Assembly: GCF_009663145.1 (NCBI RefSeq)
Contig: NZ_VKHR01000001.1
Coordinates: 67,040 to 131,039, forward strand
DNA from: Shewanella sp. TC10
GTDB taxonomy: Bacteria > Pseudomonadota > Gammaproteobacteria > Enterobacterales > Shewanellaceae
Reading direction: 5' to 3'
DNA length: 64,000 nt
In this document: piece by piece, positions 56,467-63,973 of the stretch
Numbering within the stretch: position 1 is the first letter of the stretch
Layout: every line of letters begins with the position of its first letter
Made by a program: the position numbers and the translations under genes
The notes under the pieces: generated by a model
Databases searched by the model: none
The model's input: the letters and a program-made list of their open reading frames with translations, nothing else
What the model was told of the DNA's origin: nothing

Positions 56467-56682
56467 TTGAATATAAACTGGAATGTCATTTTGAGTAATC
56501 TTCATAAATGGTCAGCAATCACTTGTATAGCAACAACTCTGTTATATCTCTTTCTAGTGGTGAACTTAACCTACGTAGGAGTAAAGGTAACGTATTACTC
56601 AATCCCCATAATAGTATTGAGCTTTGGACTAGCTTACATATCAAGAAACCACAGAACTTACTTTAGAAGTAAAAGTAGCTAA
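56467..56682 (+). CDS. Small two-helix membrane protein
   Basis: 71 residues from a TTG start with AGAGG about 7 bases upstream. Two hydrophobic segments (about 17-35 and 42-60) and a basic C-terminus (RNHRTYFRSKSS). No family recognised. It lies between two copies of the CCAAACTTCGTTTGG palindrome, so it may travel with the repeat element. Could be spurious, but the ribosome-binding site and membrane pattern favour a real gene. Confidence 0.5.
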   Translation: MNINWNVILSNLHKWSAITCIATTLLYLFLVVNLTYVGVKVTYYSIPIIVLSFGLAYISRNHRTYFRSKSS

Positions 56683-56711
56683 CTTTCATGGTGTAAGGAC
56701 TATTTGTATTT

Positions 56712-56726
56712 TCAAACTTCGTTTGG
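56712..56726. repeat. Palindrome TCAAACTTCGTTTGG, copy 2
   Basis: Same 15-bp palindrome as at 56401, with C-to-T at the first base and followed by ATTA. It lies 3 bp outside the left 25-bp inverted repeat. Confidence 0.8.
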
Positions 56727-56792
56727 ATTAGATCAAAGTCGTGGCGCTTCGCCCTCACCAAATTCAAGTTTTCGTGATTTCTTCCCGTATTT

Positions 56793-56807
56793 CCAAACTT
56801 CGTTTGG
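56793..56807. repeat. Palindrome CCAAACTTCGTTTGG, copy 3
   Basis: Exact third copy, 81 bp after copy 2 and again followed by ATTA. The sequence after copies 2 and 3 (GTCGTGG...) is also similar, suggesting an internal tandem duplication of about 80 bp. Confidence 0.85.
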
Positions 56808-56839
56808 ATTAACGTCGTGGGTTTTCCACCCACACCCGA

Positions 56840-56871
56840 GCAAGAGGGAGTGAACGGCAACTCCCTCTTGC
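56840..56871. repeat. 12-bp perfect hairpin
   Basis: GCAAGAGGGAGT pairs with ACTCCCTCTTGC across an eight-base loop. Preceded by another hairpin, GTGGGT/ACCCAC, at 56817-56833. A related hairpin with stem GCAAGAGGGG/CCCCTCTTGC occurs at the other end (57373-57406). Confidence 0.85.
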
Positions 56872-56884
56872 ATCACCCTCGCCG

Positions 56885-56925
56885 CTCCGGCGAAATAATC
56901 TGAAAAACGATTATTTCCAACGGAG
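56885..56925. repeat. Nested hairpin CTCCG/GAAATAATC
   Basis: GAAATAATC (56892-56900) pairs with GATTATTTC (56909-56917), and the outer CTCCG (56885-56889) pairs with CGGAG (56921-56925). Confidence 0.75.
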
Positions 56926-57021
56926 TCTGATCCAGCTTTCGACGTCATTTGTAGCCCGCTTTGGCAAGCTTTAAAAATCACTAACGCTTCCGATGGGTCG
57001 TCCCTTCCCCTCGAAAGCTAG

Positions 57022-57039
57022 TTGACCATCCATGGTCAA
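57022..57039. repeat. Palindrome TTGACCATCCATGGTCAA
   Basis: An 18-bp near-perfect palindrome: 8-bp arms around CC. Just before it, TCGAAAGCT (57011-57019) is the inverted copy of AGCTTTCGA at 56934-56942. Confidence 0.8.
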
Positions 57040-57155
57040 ACTCACGTAATTTTCTTGCTTACCTCAATTCAAATTGAACATACAGATAAGATAAAAAGAC
57101 CCAAAAACAATATTCTTTATGCTCTTTACCAAGCTAAACGAAACGAACCTGCGGG

Positions 57156-57318
57156 CTCAACATTCTCCGTTGGAAGTGTCCGAATGCGTTGAGCTAATTT
57201 GCGTGATGGAGGCAGGTCATTCTCGTGCATCCATGCACTACATGACATTCAGTCTTCCTGCCTATCGACGCCGACATAGCCTCAGATTGAGCCAGGGATG
57301 GCGAATCTGAGGCGATAG
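57156..57318. repeat. Cluster of three hairpins
   Basis: (a) CTCAACATTC (57156) with GAATGCGTTGAG (57182), two-base bulge. (b) AGGCAGG (57210) with CCTGCCT (57257), enclosing GTCAT/ATGAC and GTGCAT-CC-ATGCAC (57225-57238). (c) GCCTCAGATT (57279) with AATCTGAGGC (57304), enclosing GCCA/TGGC, with CTATCG/CGATAG outside it. The repeated stem-loop design suggests a structured RNA or hairpin-based DNA element. Confidence 0.8.
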
Positions 57319-57557
57319 CAAATTCGCTCTATAGCATGAGGAACAACACTTCGTCGGAGCGGCAAGGGTAATGCAAGAGGGGGATTGCTGTTGTTTCCCC
57401 TCTTGCTCTGGTGTGGGCGAAGCGCCACGACTTTGATCTTAATTAAGCTGGATCTCAACAAGCTCTATTTGCATCTAGTATTTAAGAAAAATAGGATATT
57501 ATTAATCAATAACTTACATAGAATATTTAGCAAAACATTAGATTCTCAGGAGCTTCA

Positions 57558-57740
57558 ATGAGTAATTGGAACAAAAATGGAAATTCAACTAATAATCCCA
57601 AAGCATTTTATATTGGTGTAGGGATAGCTATTGGCTCTGGTATCGGTGTGGCGCTTGGGAATGTGGGCTTGGGTATTGGAGTTGGTACAGCGATTGGGGC
57701 AGCTCTCTCCTTGCAGAAAGACAAAGAGAGAGACGAGTAG
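57558..57740 (+). CDS. Small glycine-zipper membrane protein
   Basis: 60 residues from an ATG with a strong CAGGAG site. A polar Asn-rich N-terminus (1-14) precedes a long Gly-rich hydrophobic stretch (about 17-50; GVGIAIGSGIGVALGNVGLGIGVG) and a charged tail. The GxxxG spacing is typical of glycine-zipper helices that pack in membranes. No family function is known to me. It lies outside the inverted-repeat element, 118 bp after its right end. Confidence 0.75.
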   Translation: MSNWNKNGNSTNNPKAFYIGVGIAIGSGIGVALGNVGLGIGVGTAIGAALSLQKDKERDE

Positions 57741-57828
57741 CAACCTTTAAACTTGCAACAAAGAAGACTTTACACTCCCTCTGCTTCGCTTATTTACTGG
57801 AATACTTTAGCCCTTTTTCAAAAAGGCT

Positions 57829-58317
57829 TTACCTAGCATGCCCATAGTCATTTTGACTTTCTGGTTGCTTGTTCAATAAAGAATTAATCACTTCTTGTTG
57901 GCTGACTAACAGCTTGCCATTTTCTTCATTAAACTGTTGGCTTTCTCGTACTAATTTCACCAAGTTGCGCCACAATAAAAGTACTTGTTTCTGACTGGAT
58001 TCTGGGAGTCTTGCTATTAAATCTTCCATGCCTTTACTGTTACCAGTAAAGCCTAACGCGACCAAGGTAATAGAGCGTTTTTTGGCTCGCTCCATTAGCA
58101 ATTCACATAACTTAGTTTGCTCTTCATTATGGGCTGCTAAGCCTGCATTATCACGGCGTTGCATTAACTCGCGTTGACGAACTAATAATGCATGAAGTTG
58201 TTTATAACCGTCGATATCCAAACGTACGCCGCGCAGTAACCCCTGCACTTGCTCTCGCTTAGATACTTGCTCTGGTTTTATTTTCTTTTTTGCAGCAGAG
58301 TTTTCACTATTAACCAT
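57829..58317 (-). CDS. flgN: Flagellar chaperone FlgN (lateral)
   Basis: 162 residues, helical, with FlgN-type coiled-coil (about 20-140) and a C-terminal disordered tail. Export chaperone for the hook-filament junction proteins FlgK and FlgL. It follows flgM with an 8-bp overlap, the standard flgMN arrangement. Confidence 0.88.
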   Translation of the reverse strand: MVNSENSAAKKKIKPEQVSKREQVQGLLRGVRLDIDGYKQLHALLVRQRELMQRRDNAGLAAHNEEQTKLCELLMERAKKRSITLVALGFTGNSKGMEDLIARLPESSQKQVLLLWRNLVKLVRESQQFNEENGKLLVSQQEVINSLLNKQPESQNDYGHAR

Positions 58318-58600
58318 GATTTTGCTTCATCGCCTCTGCAATTTTTTTCACATCTAAGCTGAAGGTGCCAGTTTGCAAAGCTTGGCGTAACTCAGCGACT
58401 TTATCAGCATCAAAATCACTGATATTCGCTAGCTCAGGTTGTGTTTTTTCTATGAGTTTCCAATCATCACTAACGGTACTTTGCGCAGGCATTTTACGGG
58501 GTTTAAGCTCAGCGACTTCAGTTTGCCCTGAAGTATTAGCCTTGCTCTTCGTTGTCCCCATATCCGCAGTCACTGGACTCGATATTTTGTTGATATCCAT
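58310..58600 (-). CDS. flgM: Anti-sigma-28 factor FlgM (lateral)
   Basis: 96 residues; disordered N-terminal half and the conserved helical C-terminal half (about 58-95; DFDADKVAELRQALQTGTFSLDVKKIAEAM) that binds the flagellar sigma factor. Holds late genes off until it is exported through the finished hook. Confidence 0.92.
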   Translation of the reverse strand: MDINKISSPVTADMGTTKSKANTSGQTEVAELKPRKMPAQSTVSDDWKLIEKTQPELANISDFDADKVAELRQALQTGTFSLDVKKIAEAMKQNHG

Positions 58601-58635
58601 AATGGTTCACCATGTATGTCGTCGATATCTATATA

Positions 58636-58663
58636 TAAGCGGCGCAATAAACCAGAAACTAAA
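58636..58663 (-). promoter_or_regulatory. Candidate sigma-28-type promoter of flgMN
   Basis: On the minus strand TTTAGTTT-N12-GCCGCTTA resembles the flagellar sigma-28 consensus (TAAAGTTT-N11-GCCGATAA), with several mismatches and one extra spacer base, about 40 bp before flgM. It would let flgMN be boosted late, separately from flgA. Confidence 0.3.
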
Positions 58664-58744
58664 ATAAAAACATCAGAAAACGCACTGATATTTCACTATC
58701 AATGCGAGAAAGACAAAAACGATGATCAATAACTGGAAATAGTA

Positions 58745-59491
58745 TTAAAACAGGGTGGTTACTCTACCCTTTTCAGTTGGGTACACATGGATAATTTTAC
58801 CCGAACTTAAGTTCCTCACTCGGATAGTTGAGCCTTTGCCACCTGACTCTAATGCCTCACCTGGCATGTTAGCGTAGAAACCATTCATTCTTGCTTCAAT
58901 CACCACCCGGTCACCAATATTAATCCATTGTGGATTAGTGACTTGGCTAGCTTTAATTGCTCTAAACCTTCTGACTTTATGGCTGACTTGGTTGCCGATG
59001 AGCTGCGACTTTTTAGTGATTAAATCTCTATCTGAAGCTGATAACTTAAGCCACTGTAATTCAATATCAGTAGCAGAGATCTGCTCACCTCGCGCCAATG
59101 GTCTATTCGCTACTGGCACATTAGCCGTCACGTCCACTCTTGCCCTGATGAATAAACTCCAACCTAAAGCATCACAGGTTGCACGGCGCTGCACATTGCC
59201 AAAAGGCAACCTTGACCCTGTCGCAATATAAACCTCATTGGGACATTGTTGTAAATTTGCAGCGCCCGAAGGCAAGTTCACTTGAATCGTTTTTTTAATG
59301 CTTTCAAGTCCTGCTTGGCGCTGCCAATACTGCAGTTCAGCCTCTAAGACCTTCACCAAAGAACGCTCAAGTTGTTGCGTCGCTGCAATGTGATCTTTAG
59401 CACTGCTTGTCAGCGGAAACAAACAGGAACACATGACGACCGCATAGGAAACGGCAGTTCCGATCTTATCTTTTAAATAGCCATAAACCAT
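58745..59491 (-). CDS. flgA: Flagellar P-ring assembly protein FlgA (lateral)
   Basis: 248 residues with a signal peptide (about 1-31) and the SAF-domain C-terminal half (VPVANRPLARGEQISATDIELQWL ... GDRVVIEARMNGFYANMPGEAL) of periplasmic FlgA chaperones. Divergent from flgB; upstream of flgMN on the same strand with a 144-bp gap. Confidence 0.92.
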   Translation of the reverse strand: MVYGYLKDKIGTAVSYAVVMCSCLFPLTSSAKDHIAATQQLERSLVKVLEAELQYWQRQAGLESIKKTIQVNLPSGAANLQQCPNEVYIATGSRLPFGNVQRRATCDALGWSLFIRARVDVTANVPVANRPLARGEQISATDIELQWLKLSASDRDLITKKSQLIGNQVSHKVRRFRAIKASQVTNPQWINIGDRVVIEARMNGFYANMPGEALESGGKGSTIRVRNLSSGKIIHVYPTEKGRVTTLF

Positions 59492-59514
59492 TGATAAAAC
59501 TCACCTTAAACTTT

Positions 59515-59530
59515 TGGCACACTAATTGGA
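59515..59530 (+). promoter_or_regulatory. Sigma-54 promoter of the flgB operon
   Basis: TGGCAC-N5-TTGGA matches the -24 element perfectly and the -12 element at TTG, with correct spacing, 48 bp upstream of the flgB ATG. It is the best sigma-54 site seen in the window and fits control by LafK. Confidence 0.7.
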
Positions 59531-59577
59531 TATACGGGACATATATTGAAATTGTTCATACCATACTAGGAGTTTTA

Positions 59578-59928
59578 ATGGCTATCAACCTCGACACCGC
59601 CTTAGGCATTCACGCACAAACGTTAGATTTTCGGGTCGAACGTAGCAAGATGCTAGCAGGTAATTTAGCCAATGCTGAAACTCCTGGTTATAAAGCTCAA
59701 GATTTAGATTTCAAAGCGGTAATGACTCAAATTAATGCAGGAATGGAAGTGGGCCGTGACTATCAAACAGCGTATCGAGTCCCTTACCAAACCTCTGCAG
59801 ATGAGAACACAGTAGAACTTGGAAAAGAACAAGCCAGATACTCGCAAAATGCCATGGACTATCAAACCAGTCTGACATTTTTAAACATGAAGATTTCCGG
59901 CTTACGCTCAGCCATCGAAGGGCAATAA
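59578..59928 (+). CDS. flgB: Flagellar rod protein FlgB (lateral)
   Basis: 116 residues from the ATG with TAGGAG upstream; an upstream in-frame start overlaps the sigma-54 promoter and is rejected. Proximal rod protein with the NLANAETPGYKAQDLDF rod-family signature. Starts the flgBCDEFG operon. Confidence 0.95.
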   Translation: MAINLDTALGIHAQTLDFRVERSKMLAGNLANAETPGYKAQDLDFKAVMTQINAGMEVGRDYQTAYRVPYQTSADENTVELGKEQARYSQNAMDYQTSLTFLNMKISGLRSAIEGQ

Positions 59929-59965
59929 ATCTAAGCGCAATACTTAAAGGACAATAGGAACTGAT

Positions 59966-60385
59966 ATGTCATTTGGTGAAATTTATAACATTGCTGGCGC
60001 AGGTATGCATGCACAGACAATTCGCTTAAATACCGTTGCAAGTAACCTTGCCAATGCCGGTGCAGCAGCAGAAAACCCTGATGATGCTTTCCGTGCATTA
60101 AAGCCTGTGTTTTCGACTATTTATAATCAAACGCAAGATGGAAAGGCCGCTGGTGCACATGTGGAAGTCGCTGCCATTGTGGAAACGGACGCCCCTCTCG
60201 ATATGCGTTATGAACCAGACCATCCCTTTTCAGATGAACAAGGTTATGTGGCCTACTCTAACGTCAATACCGTTGAAGAAATGGCTGACATGATGGCTGC
60301 AAGTCGCTCATTTGAAACCAATGTTGAAGTGATGAACCGTGCTCGCTCAATGCAGCAAGGGCTATTACAGCTAGGAAATAAATAA
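59966..60385 (+). CDS. flgC: Flagellar rod protein FlgC (lateral)
   Basis: 139 residues with the N-terminal rod/hook motif (TIRLNTVASNLANA) and the C-terminal NTVEEMADMMAASRSFETNVEVM helix. Overlaps flgD by one base. Confidence 0.95.
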   Translation: MSFGEIYNIAGAGMHAQTIRLNTVASNLANAGAAAENPDDAFRALKPVFSTIYNQTQDGKAAGAHVEVAAIVETDAPLDMRYEPDHPFSDEQGYVAYSNVNTVEEMADMMAASRSFETNVEVMNRARSMQQGLLQLGNK

Positions 60386-61053
60386 TGAATGTCACGCCAA
60401 GTACTACGAGTAGCGATCCAGCCACTACTGCCACAGACGTCATGAATTCACCGGGTAACGATGCATCATCTATCCGCAATGAATTCATGACATTAATGAT
60501 TGCACAAATTCAAAATCAGGACCCTACAAATCCGATGGATCCTGCAGACTATGTCAGCCAGCTGGCCCAGTTTTCACAAGTAGAAAGTCTTGAGCATATG
60601 CGTGCAAACCAAGCGACAAGCATGGTGATGATGGAAAATTTAGCCATCGTTCAATCAGCGCAACTTGTGGGTAAAACCGCAATGGTACCAGCCTCTGAAC
60701 TTGAGCTAGATATCGAACCAGTAGAAGGTAAAGTCTACTTAGGCAATGCGGTTGAAGAACTCTCTATCGATATCTTAAATGAGCATGGCGATGTGGTTCA
60801 CACCTTAGAGCTTGGCTCACAAGAGCCTGGCGATGTGGCCTTTACCATTGATCCAGAAGCACTCGATTTACCTCCTGGCGAATACAGTATCGAAGCGAAT
60901 ATGACAGCAGATGACGTCACAGAAACAGCCGATACCTTCATTGCCGCAACCATTGAAAAAGTTCACTTTGTCAGCGCATCAGGCGTAATGATGGCCGAAT
61001 TAGCTAACGGACTCGGGACGGTTTCTGTCCTCGAAATTTCCGAAGTTTCATAA
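60385..61053 (+). CDS. flgD: Flagellar hook-cap protein FlgD (lateral)
   Basis: 222 residues. Conserved N-terminal FMTLMIAQIQNQDPTNPMDP and QLAQFSQVESLE blocks, then a beta-rich FlgD domain. Scaffolds hook assembly. Confidence 0.95.
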   Translation: MNVTPSTTSSDPATTATDVMNSPGNDASSIRNEFMTLMIAQIQNQDPTNPMDPADYVSQLAQFSQVESLEHMRANQATSMVMMENLAIVQSAQLVGKTAMVPASELELDIEPVEGKVYLGNAVEELSIDILNEHGDVVHTLELGSQEPGDVAFTIDPEALDLPPGEYSIEANMTADDVTETADTFIAATIEKVHFVSASGVMMAELANGLGTVSVLEISEVS

Positions 61054-61075
61054 CTCGAATTAAAAGGATTACCCC

Positions 61076-62284
61076 ATGTCGTTCAATATTGCTTTAAGTG
61101 GTTTACAGGCTACAACTCAAGACCTAAATACTATCAGTAATAACATTGCTAACGGTTCAACTGTTGGTTTCCGTAGTGGTCGTAGTGAATTTGCTGCAGT
61201 TTATAATGGCGGCCAGCCAGGTGGTGTTAACACCATGTCGACCAGTCAAAACTTTTCAATGGCTGGCAGTTTAGCTTATACCGGTCGTCAACTTGATATG
61301 GGCATTCAAGGGGATGGTTTCTTTGTACTGAATGGCCAAGATGGCACTACAATGTATTCACGTGCGGGTATGTTTAACCAAGACGCTAATGGTTATGTCA
61401 CTGATCCTGCTGGAAACCGTTTACAGGGTTACAGTGTGGGCCCAGGTGGGCAACTGCAAAATGGCAACGTAACCGACTTGCAAATTCAAGCAGGATCGCT
61501 GCCCGCTTCAGCTACAAATAAAGTCGGTTTAGTCTCTAATCTCGATGCTAGAGTTGATGCGATAGATATTAATGATCCAGATTACATCTTCGACGCAGAT
61601 GATGCCTCTACATATCACTCATCAAGTACTGTAACGACTTATGATTCCCAAGGAAATGAGCATGCGTTAACCCAGTACTACGTAAAAACAGCTGATAATG
61701 AATGGCAAGTTTATTATATGGCAGATGGTGAAGATGTCATGCCTGGTGGCCACCAGCTTAAGTTTGATGAAAATGGCATATTAGATGAAGACTCACCATC
61801 AGATTTTGATCTAACAATTGCAAACACTGGTGGTGCAAATCCAATTAACCTCAATATCAATTATGACAAAAGTACCCAATATGCTGCTGATTATAACAAC
61901 TCAAGCCTAAGCCAAGACGGTTACACTTCTGGTGAGCTTAACGGCATTCGCCTTGATGACGAAGGTAATTTGTATGGTACTTACACTAATGGCGAGCAGC
62001 AATTACAAGGCCAAGTGGTATTAGCTGATTTCAATAATCCAAACGGTTTAACACCTATTGGCCAAAATGCTTGGGCTGCAACTAACGCTGCAGGTCAACC
62101 AATTGTTGGTTCACCAACTACAGGAACCTTGGGCTCTATCAATGCTGGTTACCTTGAAAGCTCAAACGTCGATAACACCGCTGAGATGGTTAACTTAATG
62201 ACAGCACAGCGTAACTATCAGTCAAACGCAAAAGTGCTAGATGCTAACTCTACAATGCAACAAGCATTGCTGAACGTCATTTAA
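61076..62284 (+). CDS. flgE: Flagellar hook protein FlgE (lateral)
   Basis: 402 residues with conserved ends: N-terminal MSFNIALSGLQATTQDLNTISNNIAN and C-terminal ESSNVDNTAEMVNLMTAQRNYQSNAKVLD, and a variable Asp/Asn-rich middle exposed on the hook surface. Confidence 0.95.
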   Translation: MSFNIALSGLQATTQDLNTISNNIANGSTVGFRSGRSEFAAVYNGGQPGGVNTMSTSQNFSMAGSLAYTGRQLDMGIQGDGFFVLNGQDGTTMYSRAGMFNQDANGYVTDPAGNRLQGYSVGPGGQLQNGNVTDLQIQAGSLPASATNKVGLVSNLDARVDAIDINDPDYIFDADDASTYHSSSTVTTYDSQGNEHALTQYYVKTADNEWQVYYMADGEDVMPGGHQLKFDENGILDEDSPSDFDLTIANTGGANPINLNINYDKSTQYAADYNNSSLSQDGYTSGELNGIRLDDEGNLYGTYTNGEQQLQGQVVLADFNNPNGLTPIGQNAWAATNAAGQPIVGSPTTGTLGSINAGYLESSNVDNTAEMVNLMTAQRNYQSNAKVLDANSTMQQALLNVI

Positions 62285-62293
62285 GGGTAACCC

Positions 62294-63028
62294 ATGGATA
62301 AGATGCTATACACCGCAGCCACTGGTGCAGCCAGAGTCATGGAAGCGCAAGCGATCAGAGCCAATAATTTAGCCAATGCTGATACCACTGGGTTTAAGGC
62401 CGACCTTGAACGTGTTAATGCCAAAGTCATTACACCAACAGGAAACAGCTTGCACACTCGCGTATTAGCGCAAACTGAAACCAGTGGTTTTAGTCAGCAA
62501 GCTGGCACTTTAAACCCAACGGGTCGCACGTTAGATTTGGCGATCAGTGATGCAGGTTTGTTCAGCGTAATGACTGCTGACGGTGAAGCATATACCCGCT
62601 CGGGCGTTGTAGTGCCTGATGCCCAAGGTCAATTAACCATTGATGGCCGTCCAGTGGCAGGTATCGAAGGGCCAATTGTTGTACCTGAATACCGTGAGCT
62701 GTTTGTCGGCGATGATGGCCGCATCAGTATCGTGGCAGACGCAGGCAATATCACTGAAGAAATTGGTCAACTGAAATTGGTCAATCCTGAACTGCAGCAG
62801 ATGACCAAAGGTCAAGATGGCTTGTTTTATAGCAATAATGGTTTGCCTTTAGAAGCAGACGAAGAAGTCCATGTTCGCAGTGGGTTTCTCGAATCCAGTA
62901 ACGTCCAAGCGGTCAGCGAACTGATCGCATCAATGGATTTAAGTCGCCAATTTGAAGTGCAAGTTAAACTCATGCAAAGCGCAGAAAAGCTGTCTGAAGC
63001 AGGTAATCGATTACTACGAGATGCGTAA
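62294..63028 (+). CDS. flgF: Flagellar rod protein FlgF (lateral)
   Basis: 244 residues, rod protein of the flg_hook family (MLYTAATGAARVMEAQAIRANNLANADTTGFKAD; C-terminal SNVQAVSELIASMDLSRQFEVQVKLM). 10 bp after flgE. Confidence 0.95.
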   Translation: MDKMLYTAATGAARVMEAQAIRANNLANADTTGFKADLERVNAKVITPTGNSLHTRVLAQTETSGFSQQAGTLNPTGRTLDLAISDAGLFSVMTADGEAYTRSGVVVPDAQGQLTIDGRPVAGIEGPIVVPEYRELFVGDDGRISIVADAGNITEEIGQLKLVNPELQQMTKGQDGLFYSNNGLPLEADEEVHVRSGFLESSNVQAVSELIASMDLSRQFEVQVKLMQSAEKLSEAGNRLLRDA

Positions 63029-63092
63029 ATAATCGTTTCAGCGATCGCCGCTTCTTCGCAATGACATAAAAAGAATTTGAAGGAATAACATC

Positions 63093-63878
63093 ATGCAGTC
63101 TGCATTATGGGTAAGTAAAACAGGTTTAAGCGCTCAAGATACTAAAATGACCACCATTGCCAACAACTTGGCAAACGTAAACACAACAGGTTTTAAACGT
63201 GACCGTGTGGCATTTAACGACTTGTTTTATCAAGTACAGCGTCAACCTGGTGGTCAAGTAGACGAGCAAAATGAATTACCATCAGGCCTTCAATTAGGTA
63301 CAGGTACTCGTGTTGCTGGTACTCAAAAAGTCTTTACTACTGGCGATATTCTTACTACTGGTCAGCAGTTAGATATGGCCATTCAAGGCCAAGGGTTTTT
63401 CCAAATCGAAGAAGCTAATGGTGACTTAGGCTACACCCGTGATGGCCAATTTTTCCGCAGTAGCGATGGGTTAATGGTGACATCACAAGGTTTGCCTTTA
63501 GTACCGAATATCGAAATACCTGAAGATGCATTAACTGTCACTATCGCCTCTGACGGTCAAGTGTCAGCTCAAATGGCTGGCCAAGCTGAAGCACAAGAAC
63601 TAGGCCAAATCACCTTAGTTAATTTCACTAACCCAGCAGGTCTTGAAGCACGCGGAGACAATTTATACCGTGAAACTGGTGCTTCTGGAGCCGCGATTGA
63701 AGGTGTTGCTGGCGATCAAGCCATTGGCCAAATTCGTCAAGGCTCTCTTGAAGGTGCGAACGTAAACGTGGTTGAAGAGATGGTTGAAATGATCTCGACC
63801 CAACGTGCTTATGAAATGAATGCCAAAGTGGTGTCTTCATCTGATGACATGCTTAAGTTCTTGAACCAAGCACTGTAA
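63093..63878 (+). CDS. flgG: Flagellar distal rod protein FlgG (lateral)
   Basis: 261 residues, typical length. N-terminal MQSALWVSKTGLSAQDTKMTTIANNLANVNTTGFKRD and C-terminal EGANVNVVEEMVEMISTQRAYEMNAKVV motifs. AAGGAATAAC precedes the ATG. Confidence 0.96.
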   Translation: MQSALWVSKTGLSAQDTKMTTIANNLANVNTTGFKRDRVAFNDLFYQVQRQPGGQVDEQNELPSGLQLGTGTRVAGTQKVFTTGDILTTGQQLDMAIQGQGFFQIEEANGDLGYTRDGQFFRSSDGLMVTSQGLPLVPNIEIPEDALTVTIASDGQVSAQMAGQAEAQELGQITLVNFTNPAGLEARGDNLYRETGASGAAIEGVAGDQAIGQIRQGSLEGANVNVVEEMVEMISTQRAYEMNAKVVSSSDDMLKFLNQAL

Positions 63879-63894
63879 TTTGGGGTTAAATCTA

Positions 63895-63927
63895 TAACGT
63901 TAGTGTTAATGGATAACACTAACGTTA
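63895..63927 (+). repeat. 13-bp perfect hairpin after flgG
   Basis: TAACGTTAGTGTT pairs with AACACTAACGTTA across a seven-base loop. No T-run follows, so it is not a classical terminator; it may protect or attenuate the flgBCDEFG mRNA ahead of the next gene. Confidence 0.7.
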
Positions 63928-63973
63928 ATCGATAAGACTAGCTCTGATTTTTAGACTGAAACTGACGGTTATT

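Larger units (their letters stand above)
56730..57439. mobile_element. Possible non-autonomous element bounded by 25-bp inverted repeats
   Basis: The 25 bp at 56730-56754 (starting AGATCAAAGTCGTGG) recur exactly, inverted, at 57415-57439. Just inside, both ends repeat a second inverted block: the hairpin rich in GCAAGAGGG (left 56840-56871, right 57373-57406) and the GCCGCTCCG-like sequence (left 56881, right 57354). The interior is full of hairpins and has no recognisable gene. No clear target-site duplication was found, so calling it a MITE-like element is an inference. Confidence 0.5.
56375..57557. other. Repeat-rich gene-poor patch between flagellar operons
   Basis: About 1.2 kb separating the convergent fliJ and flgN ends. 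It contains one small gene (56467-56682), three copies of a short palindrome, a 25-bp perfect inverted repeat and a chain of hairpins (listed separately). No transposase or recombinase gene is present. Base composition and structure differ from the flagellar genes on both sides. Confidence 0.7.

Noticed and set aside
56401..56830. Integron attC sites
   Set aside because: Short palindromes flank a small gene, but the RYYYAAC and GTTRRRY core pairs with proper spacing are absent and no integrase is present.
56663..56981. Two overlapping minus-strand ORFs of 65 and 82 codons in the repeat patch
   Set aside because: They read through the palindromes and inverted repeats, lack good ribosome-binding sites, and their predicted sequence follows the repeat DNA; most likely translated repeats rather than proteins.
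57119..57310. Plus-strand ORF of 63 codons in the hairpin cluster
   Set aside because: It coincides with three stem-loops, has no ribosome-binding site and resembles no protein; better explained as structured DNA or RNA.
59491..59577. Longer flgB starting 29 codons upstream
   Set aside because: The extension would contain the sigma-54 promoter and overlaps the flgA start; the ATG with TAGGAG at 59578 gives normal FlgB.
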